Program-made: the position numbers and the translations under genes
The notes under the pieces: generated by a model
Told to the model about the DNA's origin: nothing
Databases searched by the model: none
What the model saw: the letters and a program-made list of their open reading frames with translations, nothing else
Origin: Hydractinia symbiolongicarpus
Lineage: Eukaryota > Cnidaria > Hydrozoa > Anthoathecata > Hydractiniidae
Assembly: GCF_029227915.1 (NCBI RefSeq)
Contig: NC_079881.1
Location: 12,003,501 to 12,067,500, forward strand
DNA length: 64,000 nt
Direction: 5' to 3'
Part shown: positions 44,901 through 54,839 of the stretch, piece after piece
Layout of the letters: every line of letters begins with the position of its first letter
How positions within the stretch are numbered: the stretch's first letter is position 1

Positions 44901-46414
44901 AAAAAGACTGGAGCTAGAATGAAAATTTTTTTAACGAAGAAGAAGGTCGAAGATGGATAACCAAAATGGCAGTCGAGCGACAAGAAAAATAAATATTTAA
45001 AAAGCTATATCTGGAGTTACATGAAGTTTTAACAAAAAGTAAATATATCATTTAGCATTTCTCATGCAAATCTTTCAGATGAGTCCAACTTGTGAAAGTA
45101 CCTTGGGATCCCTTCAAGGGTATTTTTGTAAAGTTAATTTAAAGAATGACCTACACTTAAAATCATAAAGTTATGTAGCTAATTTAGGGTTCTAATTATA
45201 ACAGTAAAGTGGGTTCGCAAAAACTTCGACACTCTGTAACGAAGTACACCACTATCTAGATGCAGATCAATTACCATTTTTCTATCGCTGCTCTTTTTTT
45301 TAAGTTTTTAAAATGCGATCTAAAAAAGCTTTTCTATCACTGTTCTTTGTTCTTAAACTTTTAAAATGCGATCTAAAAAAGCTTTTCTATCGCCATTTAA
45401 AAATAATTGATTCGCAATTTTATCATTTTCTTCGCAAAGTGATTCGCCAAAATAACATTTCGATTCGCAAATTTCGAAATGCGAACTGCTAATTCGAACC
45501 CTGCTAGTAAAGTTGCCAATTCGTTGTTTGTTTGATATTGTTTAATTGGTGAAGATTAACCATTACAAGATTTAAAGTCAGAAACAAAAGATATCCTTGA
45601 GTGATCCAGTCTTGAATTTATGGAAATTCTACCATACGACATGCTTACCATAGTTCTTCATGGTGGCTGTAATAACAAATAATCTGTATACTAGTCTGTG
45701 ATTGGCTTAGATGGCTTTGTGCGGGAGACCGGGGTTCGATTCCTCTTGACAGTGATTCAACATGGGCGAGTGAATGGTACCATAGTCCCAGGTTAATCCA
45801 AGTCATGTGAGAGAAATTGGGAAGATGGCACACTGTATGGCTGTTGGATATTGCCTGGAGTTGTCTAGTAGAGCGCGGGCCCTAATTGGGTCTTCATAGC
45901 TCAAAATGAGCATTAAATACTCTAGGACTATCCATCTAAGCCATGGCCCCTCCTGGAAATAGTGAGGCTAGCCATGTAAAATATGCACATCTATCCATCT
46001 ATCTAACACTATGGAAACGTAAGAATACACTAGTATAACTAAACCGTATAATAGACAGATGAATGTGTGTAACTACTTGATCTCTTCTCCTACCTACTGA
46101 TTGCATAAATTGTGATTAGCAATAAAATTAACTTTTCTCATGTCTTTTTCTCAAGAAATTGTGAAGTAAATCCCCTTGGCCTTAAGAGGATAAGCTAGCT
46201 GGCTAAAGCTACATCTTTTTACTGTAATTTGAAAAATTAACTAAGAACAAATAAGGCTCACTTAGCTACCTATACTTACACACAAACACAGCAAGGAAAA
46301 TTGATATTAGTGTTATTAGAAGGACATGAAAAAACTTACTTTTTTTGAACATTTCTTGCCATCATTACAACGATGACTGACTGTCGTTAAAATCTCAGTG
46401 CATATGCTTCCCAT
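35962..46414 (-). CDS. Candidate 5' exons of the UPA-death-domain gene
   Basis: Three minus-strand exons fit in phase: 46414-46340 (25 codons from ATG), 38712-38667 (46 nt) and 36180-35962. The last donor is GTTAGA, and its third to fifth bases form an in-frame TAG. If it is used, the G left over joins the CA at 27850 in frame, giving a 584-aa protein with the five downstream exons. If it is not used, a 113-aa product ends at 35957. The N-terminus MGSICTE fits an N-myristoylation signal with a nearby palmitoylatable cysteine, suggesting a membrane-tethered adaptor. The third exon (KFYKNKKDL...VPQELPLISIKV) has no firm family; a CABIT-like fold is only a guess. Upstream of the ATG, GC-rich sequence near 46550-46560 (GGCGGCCCGCCATTTT) is a plausible promoter. 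These exons could instead form a separate short gene. Confidence 0.5.
36545..36655. repeat. Imperfect repeats of the AAGCG(T/C)CC family
   Basis: Begins TACTGTAAATGACGGATTAA and continues with about five imperfect units of the type AAGCGTCCCATGCCCAAT. It is related to the GGGCGCTTA-rich fragments at 49265-49350 and 50088-50185, suggesting ends of one MITE family. Confidence 0.55.
37233..38023 (+). pseudogene. Pogo-type transposase remnant
   Basis: The N-terminal helix-turn-helix is recognisable near 37250-37370 (LGAISIAAIDRNCAAERKY, typical of Brinker/CENP-B-like starts such as FKLxAVxxAxxxxNRAAxRKF). The catalytic centre is missing. The C-terminal block near 37735-38023 has SWNKSLKAYAGEKCDQWL, then a one-base frameshift, then KIEKSFKSCAINLNNDRSED, matching the conserved end of pogo/Tigger-like DDE proteins. 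It is an internally deleted, dead copy. Confidence 0.7.
38713..39758. other. Intron sequence; short hairpin at 39595-39630
   Basis: TTAGTAATCACA and its perfect reverse complement flank GTGTATACAC, itself palindromic, giving a 36-base cruciform-capable sequence immediately outside the inverted-repeat element that starts at 39759. Nothing coding is recognised. Confidence 0.5.
41195..42769. mobile_element. Nested inverted-repeat element carrying a 53-bp array
   Basis: Left end GGTTCGTCTCCAAGATGG and right end (inward) GGGATCGTCTCCGAGATCG are inverted matches. Both ends continue with multiple GAAACGATTT / AAATCGTTTC motifs that can pair within and between the ends. The interior is mostly a tandem array. 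Confidence 0.65.
41690..42515. repeat. Satellite-like array, about 16 units of 53 bp
   Basis: Unit core GCGGCGATAGAAATGCTTTT followed by a GAGATCGCATTTT block and GTTTAAGAACAAA. Sixteen GATAGAAATGC-type starts are spaced about 52-55 bp. Units diverge by several substitutions. The minus-strand frame across 42001-42210 is an artefact of the array. Confidence 0.9.
43095..44975. mobile_element. Second nested inverted-repeat pair
   Basis: About 115 bp at 43095-43210 (containing GCTAGCTCCAGTCCTTTCTAG and GTGACCCTATTACATAGT) is repeated inverted at about 44860-44975 (ACAGGGTCATGTGTCAC, GACTGGAGCTAGAATG). The interior has no recognised ORF. It includes a C/G-rich tract near 44450-44490 and an approximate 60-bp duplication near 44712-44810 (TGCAGAATTATT... 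GTTCGT). The element boundary is uncertain by tens of bases. Confidence 0.6.
45280..45397. repeat. Two more 53-bp units, inverted relative to the main array
   Basis: AAATGCGATCTAAAAAAGCT and TTTCTATC(A/G)CTG motifs are the reverse complement of the array at 41690-42515. They lie just inside the right terminal repeat of the 5.7-kb element, linking the satellite unit to this element family. Confidence 0.8.
45691..45990 (+). mobile_element. tRNA-headed SINE, family S1, longer copy
   Basis: Pol III promoter boxes are visible: A box TGGCTTAGATGG at 45703-45714 and B box GGTTCGATTCC at 45733-45743. The body (AGTCATGTGAGAGAAATTGG, GGCACACTGTATGG, TTGCCTGGAGTTGTC, AATTGGGTCTT) matches a second copy at 59440-59622. 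The tail ends in ATCTATCCATCTATCTA. This copy has an intact promoter region. Confidence 0.85.
46000..46339. other. Intron 1 proximal sequence
   Basis: Nothing recognised other than TAGCTAGCTGGC-type simple sequence near 46190. Confidence 0.4.
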
Positions 46415-46845
46415 AACTAAACCAACGCAACACAATTTTTGTTCCACATTTACATAATTATTAAATAAATATTAGTTATACAAATCTACTTATAATCTCT
46501 CAACAGTAAAGAAACATTTGCTTTATAATTAGCTTTCACTTTCACTGGCGGCCCGCCATTTTCATTACAGCATTTTGGGTATGTTTTGATATAAAGTTTC
46601 CTTGTGGAAATGGTCGATGCTAAATCATATCCACTTAAAAACGATTTCTATTTTTGTACATTCCTGTGTAGCAAAATAGATATTTACTTAGCCATAGGCT
46701 TAAACAAGCTGCGTTTTTGACCAATATCGTTTTCAGGGTAATTTTTTTTGCCCTGGACACAGAGTACGAGCCTGAGACAAATCTTTAACAAAAGCAATTA
46801 TCATTCCTTACAGGAACAAACAATATAAATAAGCGTTTAAGACAA

Positions 46846-47764
46846 CCTCGTCCCCAGGGCATTTTGTATCTTTTCTGACCCCGGGACGGCGATACGTATT
46901 GTTTAATTCCTCCAAGTTTAAATACAGCAAAATCTTTATCATATAAAAGCGTAATGCAGACACAGATATGAACTCACGGTAAATGAGAATTCTAAAGTTC
47001 AGCCAAAATGAATAAAAAATGTAAATGTTAATATGAACCAACGAAGTGCTATGTTCAGATGGGCAAATCATTTACTAATTTCCAAGTTTCCCCTAGCTAC
47101 AAGTTTTGCAACCCAGTGCTTGCTAGTCAAACAATTCAGTGAAATACACATAACTGAATTGCTTGAATTTCTTCAAGTAAACAGTAGCCTAAATAACATT
47201 ATTGTATATTTATACATTTACACAAAACAATCAAGGGCAATATGCTAGAAGTTTGTGTGTTGCGATGAGAGGAATCAAAACAAACTCGCCGCACGTATCT
47301 ATAACGTAAAACGCCGATCTCGCTTAGCTCTGCAAGGTTATATATAAAACTTTGGTACATTGAGACAAATCTCATTAACACTCTACTACAGGCTACTACA
47401 CTCTACTACAAGGAAATACGTTCTACTACGGACTGCTACAGAAAATAACGTACTACTACACATCGTATGAAAAATTACGCTTTACTACAAACGCTTTACA
47501 CTCGACAACAGACATTGATGAGCCTCACTACAATGTGCTTTATGGAGAATAGCACATCATTATCTCCACGAGGCTTGCGATAGTTCTAACTTATGTTGAA
47601 TACTATATCTCCTTCATATTCAGGAAGTAATACGTGGACGACTTACCAATATTACAAACAGAAATACTGTGTATTGGAGGGTCACGTGATGAGGCCTCCT
47701 CCAGGGCCATGTTCGTATCGCCGTCCTGGGGTCAGAAAAGATACAAGATGCCCTGGGGACGAGG
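46846..47764. mobile_element. 919-bp MITE with 51-bp terminal inverted repeats
   Basis: Left 46846-46896 (CCTCGTCCCCAGGGCATTTT...) and right 47714-47764 (...GATGCCCTGGGGACGAGG) are nearly perfect inverted repeats of 51 bp. The interior carries no transposase. At about 47380-47500 it has an irregular array of CTACTACA motifs. The family is also represented at 178-242 and 48362-48424. The flanks read AA before and TT after, so the true end may be AACCTCG. No target duplication is certain. Confidence 0.85.
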
Positions 47765-47999
47765 TTGCGTTTAAGACTATAAATTGTTTAAAAACATTAA
47801 AAAAATGAACAAGTGAGAATACACACCTGAAAAAAACAAAACAATACTTTCAATTATATGCAATAAGAAGAAATATGTCAAAAGAACTTCAAGTAATGTT
47901 ATACTTGCTGTACTTATGCGAGGATGCAAAGGATCGACATTTGAATAACAAGTTTAAAACATCGCATAGCTAACGTTCTTATATAGTGTAATACTTCAT

Positions 48000-48113
48000 T
48001 CAGCCTTTACATTTTAAACACCGAAAAATGTCTTCTTTCTTTGTGAAATATTTTCGGTTGATACGGAGGCATCCTTTGTGGAACCACTCACCACACATTC
48101 CACCATGAAATAT
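48000..48113 (-). CDS. Terminal exon with the second half of a PHD finger
   Basis: After an AG acceptor (CTTAAAG), 37 codons run to a stop. GGMCGEWFHKGCLRI followed by DIFRCLKCKG gives the C..WFH..C ... C..C spacing of the distal half of a C4HC3 PHD finger, a chromatin-reader zinc fold. The first half must be in an upstream exon. Two candidate splice-bounded segments at about 48300-48240 were found, but their phases do not join cleanly. This may be a real gene end or a fragment of a PHD-containing transposon protein. Confidence 0.45.
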   Translation of the reverse strand: MFHGGMCGEWFHKGCLRINRKYFTKKEDIFRCLKCKG

Positions 48114-48361
48114 CTTTAAGTAATATACACAAGAGGAAAAAAACAGTAACCGAAATTTGTAAGGTCCAAGCAAATTCTTTTTTACGTCTTTTGTTACCTT
48201 CTTTCCCGATGAGCTAAAAACCTGCCCCCTTCTTTTAGGTAAATAATACAAAAAAACTTACTTGGGTAGTAAGTTATTGGGCAGTTAACAATTTTGGTGT
48301 TACGTCCTGTTTCATTCTATACATAAAAAGTAAAACTTGATGTATATTTAACTGCCGCATC

Positions 48362-48424
48362 CTCGTCCCCAGGGTCTTGTGGCCCCTGAGCCGTCAACAA
48401 GGCAAAATGCCCTGGGAACGAGGT
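48362..48424. repeat. 63-bp foldback of the CCTCG family
   Basis: CCTCGTCCCCAGGG and AATGCCCTGGGAACGAGG are inverted partners separated by about 30 bases. It is the tips of the 46846-47764 family with the interior lost. Confidence 0.8.
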
Positions 48425-48479
48425 TGTAACTGATGGTCGTTTAAAGCTCCAATTTGAAGAAATAGTTTTTCTGTGTATG

Positions 48480-49264
48480 AAAGCCTAATTGTTTTTGTTG
48501 TTTTTTTTTTTGTTGTTTTTTTTTTTTGCATAAGCAAATCAATTGTATATTGTAAGTCAATCATATGGGGATCAACAAAACAATAAAAATATCAAAATTC
48601 CAACCAGGCTAGTGATTATTCTTATTTGGCTGAAGGAACATACCATTCTTGTTCCCAGTACTCTTCATGTACTTCATGTTTTCAAACCAAGTAAAAGAAC
48701 AATTCGATAGATGAATGGCAAATATTTCTCTCGGAGAATTTAACACATAAAGTAGATATTTTGGACTTCTTTAACCAGCAAAGAAATGCTTAAAGCGAAG
48801 TGTTTTCGACGATTGACAATAAATTGATTGATACACTATTTTTTTAATAAGTCCTGGAATAGAAACTTTTAATTTAAAAAATAATTAAAAAAATTGCACG
48901 CTGAAAAAACCCTGATAATACAACTATTGCCACAATTGGGATGAATTTTCTTTCATCTTTGATACAGAATGACAGAAAAAACTTTTAGGATGGGCGCTTA
49001 TTCGAGAGGGGTAGTAAATCAAGTAAGGCGCTAATACAAAATCACATTTTTGTGTTACGATAAGCGTTTTCAGAGGAAACAATTGTCTTAAAATAACCAG
49101 GCATAACATGAGCGTATAAATGGTAGTTAATTCTCCCACGTCAATGACGTAGGCACGAACCACTTGAAAAGATAGAGATAAACATTTTCACATAACTTAT
49201 ATGCTGTTAGATAATTTTAAGAACAAAGTTGTTTTTAAGTGAAAGCTCGTTTTGGCTATAGTAA
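48480..49264. other. Noncoding, poly-T/TTG tract
   Basis: T-rich simple sequence (GTTTTTGTTG...) at 48490-48530. The minus-strand frame 48924-49163 has no domain, and a GGGCGCTTATTCGAGAGGGG motif lies near 48995. Confidence 0.35.
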
Positions 49265-49350
49265 TATATTAAAATGACTGTCTCAGGGCGCTTATACAAG
49301 AAGGGCGCTTATTTGGTAGTGGGCGCTTAATTGATTATTTACGGTAGACA
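49265..49350. repeat. GGGCGCTTA-repeat element end
   Basis: Three GGGCGCTTA units in about 60 bp end with AATTGATTATTTACGGTA. Reading inward from the end gives TACCGTAAAT, similar to TACTGTAAATGACGG at 36549. Confidence 0.55.
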
Positions 49351-50087
49351 TCTTTACATAACGAATGCAAATATGTACATAAAAGAAAAATATCAACTGT
49401 GAGCTTCTGGCAATAATATTTTTCACAGAGCTGCAAACGACAAAAAAAAGATATATAAAGCGGAATCAGTACCACAATTCGGGTTATCGAGTCAGCAAGT
49501 AGTTTTTTGTGTCATCAAGTCAGTATTTCGATTCAACGATGGGAATTACAGGTCGTCGAATCGGTTAAGGTAATCAATGAATCAGTTTAATAAATTGATT
49601 GACTTGATCGTGTCGTCGAATAAGTTCGTAATGACTGCGGATAAAAAACATCAAATCGAACAATGCTGACAACCAAAACCACTTCCAGACCTCACATATA
49701 TTTCATGTGAGACTTTTCTGCAGGAAAATTAGAGTAAAAATGGTAGTTAGAGTAGCATAGCTAGCCAATAGAATCAAAACATAGTAGTTCAGTTAAATAT
49801 TAATGTTGAATAAAATGACAATTCAAATATCCATATATTTTATTTTTTGTAAGTGAGCATGATCACACTGATTTACAAATTATGTTTCTAACGCATTAAA
49901 TACTTAATACAAAAAATAAAAATGGTAACAATAAGGATTATTGAAACAATTCCAAAGACATCGATTTAACTATGTTATTAAGAATAGGTCGGTCACGCTC
50001 TATAAGAAGGCTCTCATCAGAGTGAGTTTAAGTCACTCGACTCCGTATTTAAGATGGAAAAGTTCTGTAACATCGGTTAATTAGAAG

Positions 50088-50190
50088 GGGCGTTTATTAG
50101 AGGGGACGTTTATTAAATATTTGATATTTGGGGAGACATTTATTGGAGGGGCGCTTAAAAGAAGGCGCATTATATAATAACGGTATATGA
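50088..50190. repeat. GGGGCG-TTTATTA repeat fragment
   Basis: Units such as AGAAGGGGCGTTTATTAGA, GGGACGTTTATTA and GGGGCGCTTAAAAGAAGGCG are followed by ACGGTA. It is a diverged relative of the fragments at 36545 and 49265. Confidence 0.5.
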
Positions 50191-50217
50191 TTTCATATGT
50201 GACATACTCAGCCTCAC

Positions 50218-50329
50218 TTTCAGGCGCTCTAAATTTCTTAGAGTTTTCTCTGACAGCAGGTAGATGGGTTAAGTGTATTTTTAAATCAATTGCTAAGCCA
50301 CCGGCATTTTTTTCACAAATACAGTTCAA
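50218..50329 (-). CDS. Orphan candidate exon
   Basis: Bounded by ACTTCTAG on its 5' side and a GTGAGG donor, and open in one frame for 37 codons (LNCICEKNAGGLAIDLKIHL, then LTHLPAVRENS). The splice sites and composition look like a real exon, but no neighbouring exon in matching phase was found and no family is recognised. It could belong with the PHD exon 2 kb downstream or to a dead element. Confidence 0.25.
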
Positions 50330-50949
50330 CTAGAAGTAACGTTAGAATGATAATACTGTAATATAGGAACGAAATTTGCGGTAGACTTTTACGATTAGTA
50401 TTGGCCCGTGGCAATACTTATCGTGATATTCAAAAAAGTTCCATATAATCTATATATTCATCTAACTTTACATCTTATTTAATTAGGAATCTATACACGG
50501 ATGACACCCTTATGGAAACCAGAGAGATATAATAATATATTAATCTCTATGTGGATACACATAACAACAATCCACAAATAGGATGTGTGTGTGAGTGTCC
50601 AAACTATCTGCACTCGCCTAATTGCTTCTAAAAATATGCAATCGTCCCGCAGCTCATCTATGCCTGTGACATACTGGTGTAAAGTCTCTAAGGACATACT
50701 ACAATAGGCGCAGAATAGCCTTGGCGACAAAATTGGAAAACCAACATGATCTTTTTATATATCCTATATTTAAGAAATTTCCTTAAAAATATCCCATTCA
50801 ATACATAATTTTGTCTCACAACTCTCAATATATTTATCAGGCTTTCTTTGGTTTTCCAATCATCAGCCAGCCAGTAACGGAATATTTTTCGTCCCTGCGT
50901 TTTACTAAAAAATACATATTCCCGGAAAAATTCCATATGTCTTGTTATT

Positions 50950-53529
50950 CTGAGTAATTACTAATTTTCTTATGAGGGGCAGAAATAATTGCCCATTTTC
51001 TATCGGCAGAAGTTGAACTTCTACCATCATTCTCATACACGGTATATTCTCCTACGAGCTAAGGATTTTAAAACAAATTAACCAAAACTCCATTCGCAGC
51101 TCTGCGGGAGATAACGTCAGCTTTGCTCATTTGTGCCTCACAAGGTTTAATTGAAGGTCCGAATATTAGTACAAGGGGGGACTGCCCCTGAAAAATTATT
51201 CTTATGGCTGATTGCCTCCTGGTAAACTTACCGGCTGACTAATTTCCCCTAAAAAGGTTGTTATTGATTTTAAAAATGTTGATATTCCTTCTTCTGAGTT
51301 ACTAGCCGAAGTTGTGTAACATAGTCAGAACTGGTATGAGGGTGGGGGAGGGGCAAGATGTTGTGAAATTTGGTCTTACTTCCATGCAACTAGGTTACCA
51401 AGAGGCTGTGATTTTAAATCCTCCTTCTTGTCAGCCAGCATGTGTATTCATCTGCACTGTTAAGTAAGTTTACATTAAAAAAGCTTGTAATTCCGCTAAA
51501 TTGTGATTTTAAAATCATAGGTCTTTTGTTGTTTTACCCTTTGCTACTACTGTGATATTTGTTAGTTCGTTAGTATGTTCACTGAAGTAGTGAATAACTT
51601 CACTTAAAACATATCTCCTTCTTCTATTTGCAGATTTGAGTGCGTTTATACAAATTGTTTCAACATTTGCCTTTTCTTGAATAATATTTTAGTTTCCGCA
51701 TCAAGAACAAAAATTTTTGGAACCAGGAAATGTTATAAAGATGAGAAATAGAGTTGTTCGAAAGTTTGGGAAATCAAAATAACCGTGGTGAATGATAACA
51801 ACAAGACGGTGATTTGTATCATAAGTAAAGTGTATTTTTGTCTGATACTAAATAAGTTGATGACGACTTTTATAATTCTTCTCTTCTTTTAAAACCCATA
51901 AAACGAACAGATACACAAAATTTCAATGCCTACTCCTAATGTAAATACTCATGACATTGCTTATGACGCATAAATTCCACTAGTTCATGAATTAAAATAT
52001 TTGACGAAGTAGTTTAAAGTAAAGTTAATTTTCACACACGTCTGAAATCTCTAATTTTATATTTACTCCCTCAATCAACCTCGATCCCAACCTCAATATG
52101 AGCCACCCTTCAATATATGTCACCACCCAATATAGGCCACCACTCAATATAAACCTACCTAAAACTTCTTATGAAAAATATAGGCTCATGGCTTAATCTT
52201 GATAGCAAAAAAAGAAAAAATATCGCAAAGTATTGCGTAAGCGTAAGTGTATGTGCGTTACAACTCTCGTAATTTTTTCAACTTGTAGAAACATTATGCT
52301 TGTAAAATTGCCTACGGTCGAGATAAATGCATGATCTGGAGAATAGACCTATTTCCATATCCATTTTCGTTCCGCGAAGCTTATATTAGTTATGAGCAAA
52401 TTTTTAGTTTGTAGCGGAGAATTGCAGATATGGTTTGTTTACTTGCAATATTAATTTTTCATGCAGATTGTTATTACCATTTGGTGAAAATATGAGATAA
52501 ACATTAATCTGTCAAACATTGGGCTGTTTAAATGGATTGTCTGTTTTTCTTGTCTACAAAATGCTTGTCATGTCAAGCTGTAACTTTATTAAAAAAAAAA
52601 AAAGACAATGTGAAATTTTTTGTAAGGTCAAAAACAAAATTTTTGATTTAATATTTTCACAAATCGACACTAAAAACATTCAATGGAAATTATTTTCTGC
52701 GTATAAACAATTTAAACAATTCTGCAAGGTTTATTTTCAAGATTTTATGTATATATAAGCAAAAAAAGGAAATACGCAAAGACTTGGTTTTTAAGAAGAT
52801 TAAGACTGAGTTTTTGCTATCATTTAAGCACGTTTACAGCTGAAATTCATACATTCTTATAAGAAACATAATCACAACAGCCAATATTGAAAATGTTGAT
52901 TACAAATATCAATATGCGCAACAAATGTTGAAAATGATTGGTTTGTTCCTTATGCAACTAAGCTAATAGCTACAACCCTGAAAAAATACTTGTGAAATGT
53001 TATTCGAAAATTCAGCCTTTTCATTATTTTTGATGTTGAAATCTGTTTACTATGCCCCTCCCCTTTCCCTCAAAAGTCAATATTTTTCACCTATAGTAGC
53101 TAATCCATATTTCTAAAGTGCTTTTATGTTAACATAAACCAAACTCATTCAATATTCAACATTGATTTTGGGGGAATTGAGAGTTGAAATTCACAATGAA
53201 ATTCACAATATGTGTTTTAGGGTTGTAACTTAGCTGGCTACTTGCAAGATAATTTTATTTTTTGAACTGATCGGAGTAATATGAAGTGCCACTCAGCGTT
53301 AGTAAACTATACGTTAAGTTTTAGTTCTAAATTTACTAGAAAACAGTGAAATAAAAATGTATTCACATTATTCTAAAAAGGTGGCTAGGTATAGCTAGCT
53401 AACATATAACAAAAGATACGCACTTAAAATCTGGAATATTTTAACTTTTTTGTGACACTTCCACTACCAATAACCTCTTTATAACTGTTGTTAACATTGA
53501 TTTTATGAAACCGACAGTTAAAATCAAAA
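50950..53529. other. Intergenic; imperfect repeats at 52070-52165
   Basis: At 52070-52165, four imperfect units of the type CAATATAGGCCACCACC occur. The rest is AT-rich with TAGCTAGC simple sequence near 53390 and no credible coding sequence. Confidence 0.35.
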
Positions 53530-53564
53530 GAAGAATGTATCAACATTTTGTTGATACATTCTTC
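53530..53564. repeat. Perfect 16-bp-stem hairpin
   Basis: GAAGAATGTATCAACA, loop TTT, then its exact reverse complement. It lies inside an AT-rich stretch with no associated gene. Confidence 0.9.
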
Positions 53565-53894
53565 AAACTTGCATGTAAACAACTAGCATTCCGAAACTTG
53601 GTCATAACTAATCTCGTTTTCAAGTTATTTTGCATTTTCGCACCAAACTTACTTTCAGTGAGAAAAATGCGTGACATTTTATTCTTTTTTACAATATTTT
53701 TTCATAAAATATTGTTTCCAAAGTGTACTAAAAATTCAGAAAATTTCTTTGTGAGAAAAAAGAGGAATATAAAAAAGTTACACGGACCTGTGTCCCATAA
53801 ATAAAATCCATTTTATTTATAAAAAATTATACATTAATATATTATTGAAATCCACAAAAAACTTTTCGTGGGTTTCAACTTATGTAATGTAATA

Positions 53895-54721
53895 CAGTAG
53901 AGTCTCCATAACTCGAACCTCTATTACTCGAACGTCTCCTTAACTCGAACGAAATCGTTGGCACCGTAAAAGTTTCCTAATAAACTCTTATAAAAAAACC
54001 TCTACTACTCAAACCTCCATAACTCGAATGTTCCCTTAAGTCGAACAGATTATTTTGTCCCTTGAAGGTTTTTGACTCCATAACTCGAATTTTGTGGCAT
54101 TTTGAAAAAAATTGATAAGTTTTCCTGATCATTAACTCTTTATCATTTTCATATTTTAATGTTTACGTGTGTTGTGGGCCTTATATTGTTCGAATGCATG
54201 ATTTGAATGTTTTGTTTGTGTTTCGAACGACAACGCTTTCTCAACCAATTTTCAAAAACAGAATTTCATAGCAATCTGACAATGGCATCTGTGACAGGGT
54301 CAAAAAGAAGTAGAGCCAATAACAAGTCCTGTAAAATAAAATACAGTACCCTCAAAGAGCTTGAAAAAGGAACTGCTTCAAAGCGTTTTCTCGAAATTTG
54401 GGGAAGAAATGTTGGCTTCCCTAAAGGACTTAAATAAAAACATCAAACGAGATTATGATGATACTTGTAAACAATCAATTATAACTGATTTTTTTCAAAA
54501 AATTTGAGCAAAAAGCAACTAAAACGCTCTGTTTTTGTATTTCACCAACCCAGAACCCCCAATAAGTAAGACTAGGTACTTAATATACTGTTTTTGTTCA
54601 TCTGGTAGGCAAATAAGGGAAAAATTTTGAAAAAACTTGAAAACCTCTACTACTCGAACGTCTCCTTAACTCGAACGGTTTCCTTTTTCCCCTGGCCGTT
54701 CGAGTTATGGAGACTCTTCTG
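53895..54721 (+). mobile_element. Tigger/pogo deletion derivative, 827 bp
   Basis: Ends CAGTAGAGTCTCCATAACTC (left) and its inverted partner GAGTTATGGAGACTCTTCTG (right), each flanked by TA (53893-53894, 54722-54723), the mariner/pogo target. Subterminal regions are filled with TACTCGAACGTCTCC-type repeats. The interior keeps only the two extremes of a transposase gene. Confidence 0.9.
54282..54437 (+). pseudogene. Tigger transposase N-terminus joined to its C-terminal end
   Basis: From the ATG at 54282, MASVTGSKRSR and KYSTLKELEKGTASKR are the start of the CENP-B/Psq-type helix-turn-helix of Tigger proteins. Shortly after, the sequence in another frame reads EMLASLKDLNKNIKRDYDD and then SIITDFFQKI, which is the usual Tigger C-terminal tail (ITDFF). 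The DNA between, including the whole DDE domain, is deleted, with a frame change at the junction (about 54390-54410). The remaining 51-codon product keeps only part of the DNA-binding helix region. Confidence 0.75.
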
Positions 54722-54839
54722 TATTAATGTCTAAAAACATAAAAACATAGAAAAATATCTTTAAGCATATGTAAAAGTGAGCACGATAAATTACTATGTA
54801 TTAAAAAAACTCGTGCACATAATAATTAAAAAACTATGG

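Larger units (their letters stand above)
39759..45503. mobile_element. Inverted-repeat element (5.7 kb) with nested elements
   Basis: Termini are about 98-bp inverted repeats (39759-39856 and 45406-45503) starting CAGGGTTCGAATTAGCAG, roughly 85-90% matched by eye. The flanking trinucleotide CTA on both sides (39756-39758, 45504-45506) is a possible target duplication. No transposase is recognised. Two further inverted-repeat pairs are nested inside (41195-42769 and about 43095-44975). TIRs this long with a 3-bp duplication do not fix the superfamily. It occupies the first intron of the candidate UPA-death-domain gene. Confidence 0.75.

Noticed and set aside
50491-50936. Two minus-strand frames resembling the zinc-finger tail of LINE reverse transcriptases
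   Set aside because: The FCAYC...IVW pattern is suggestive, but the frames break repeatedly and no RT motif is found nearby.
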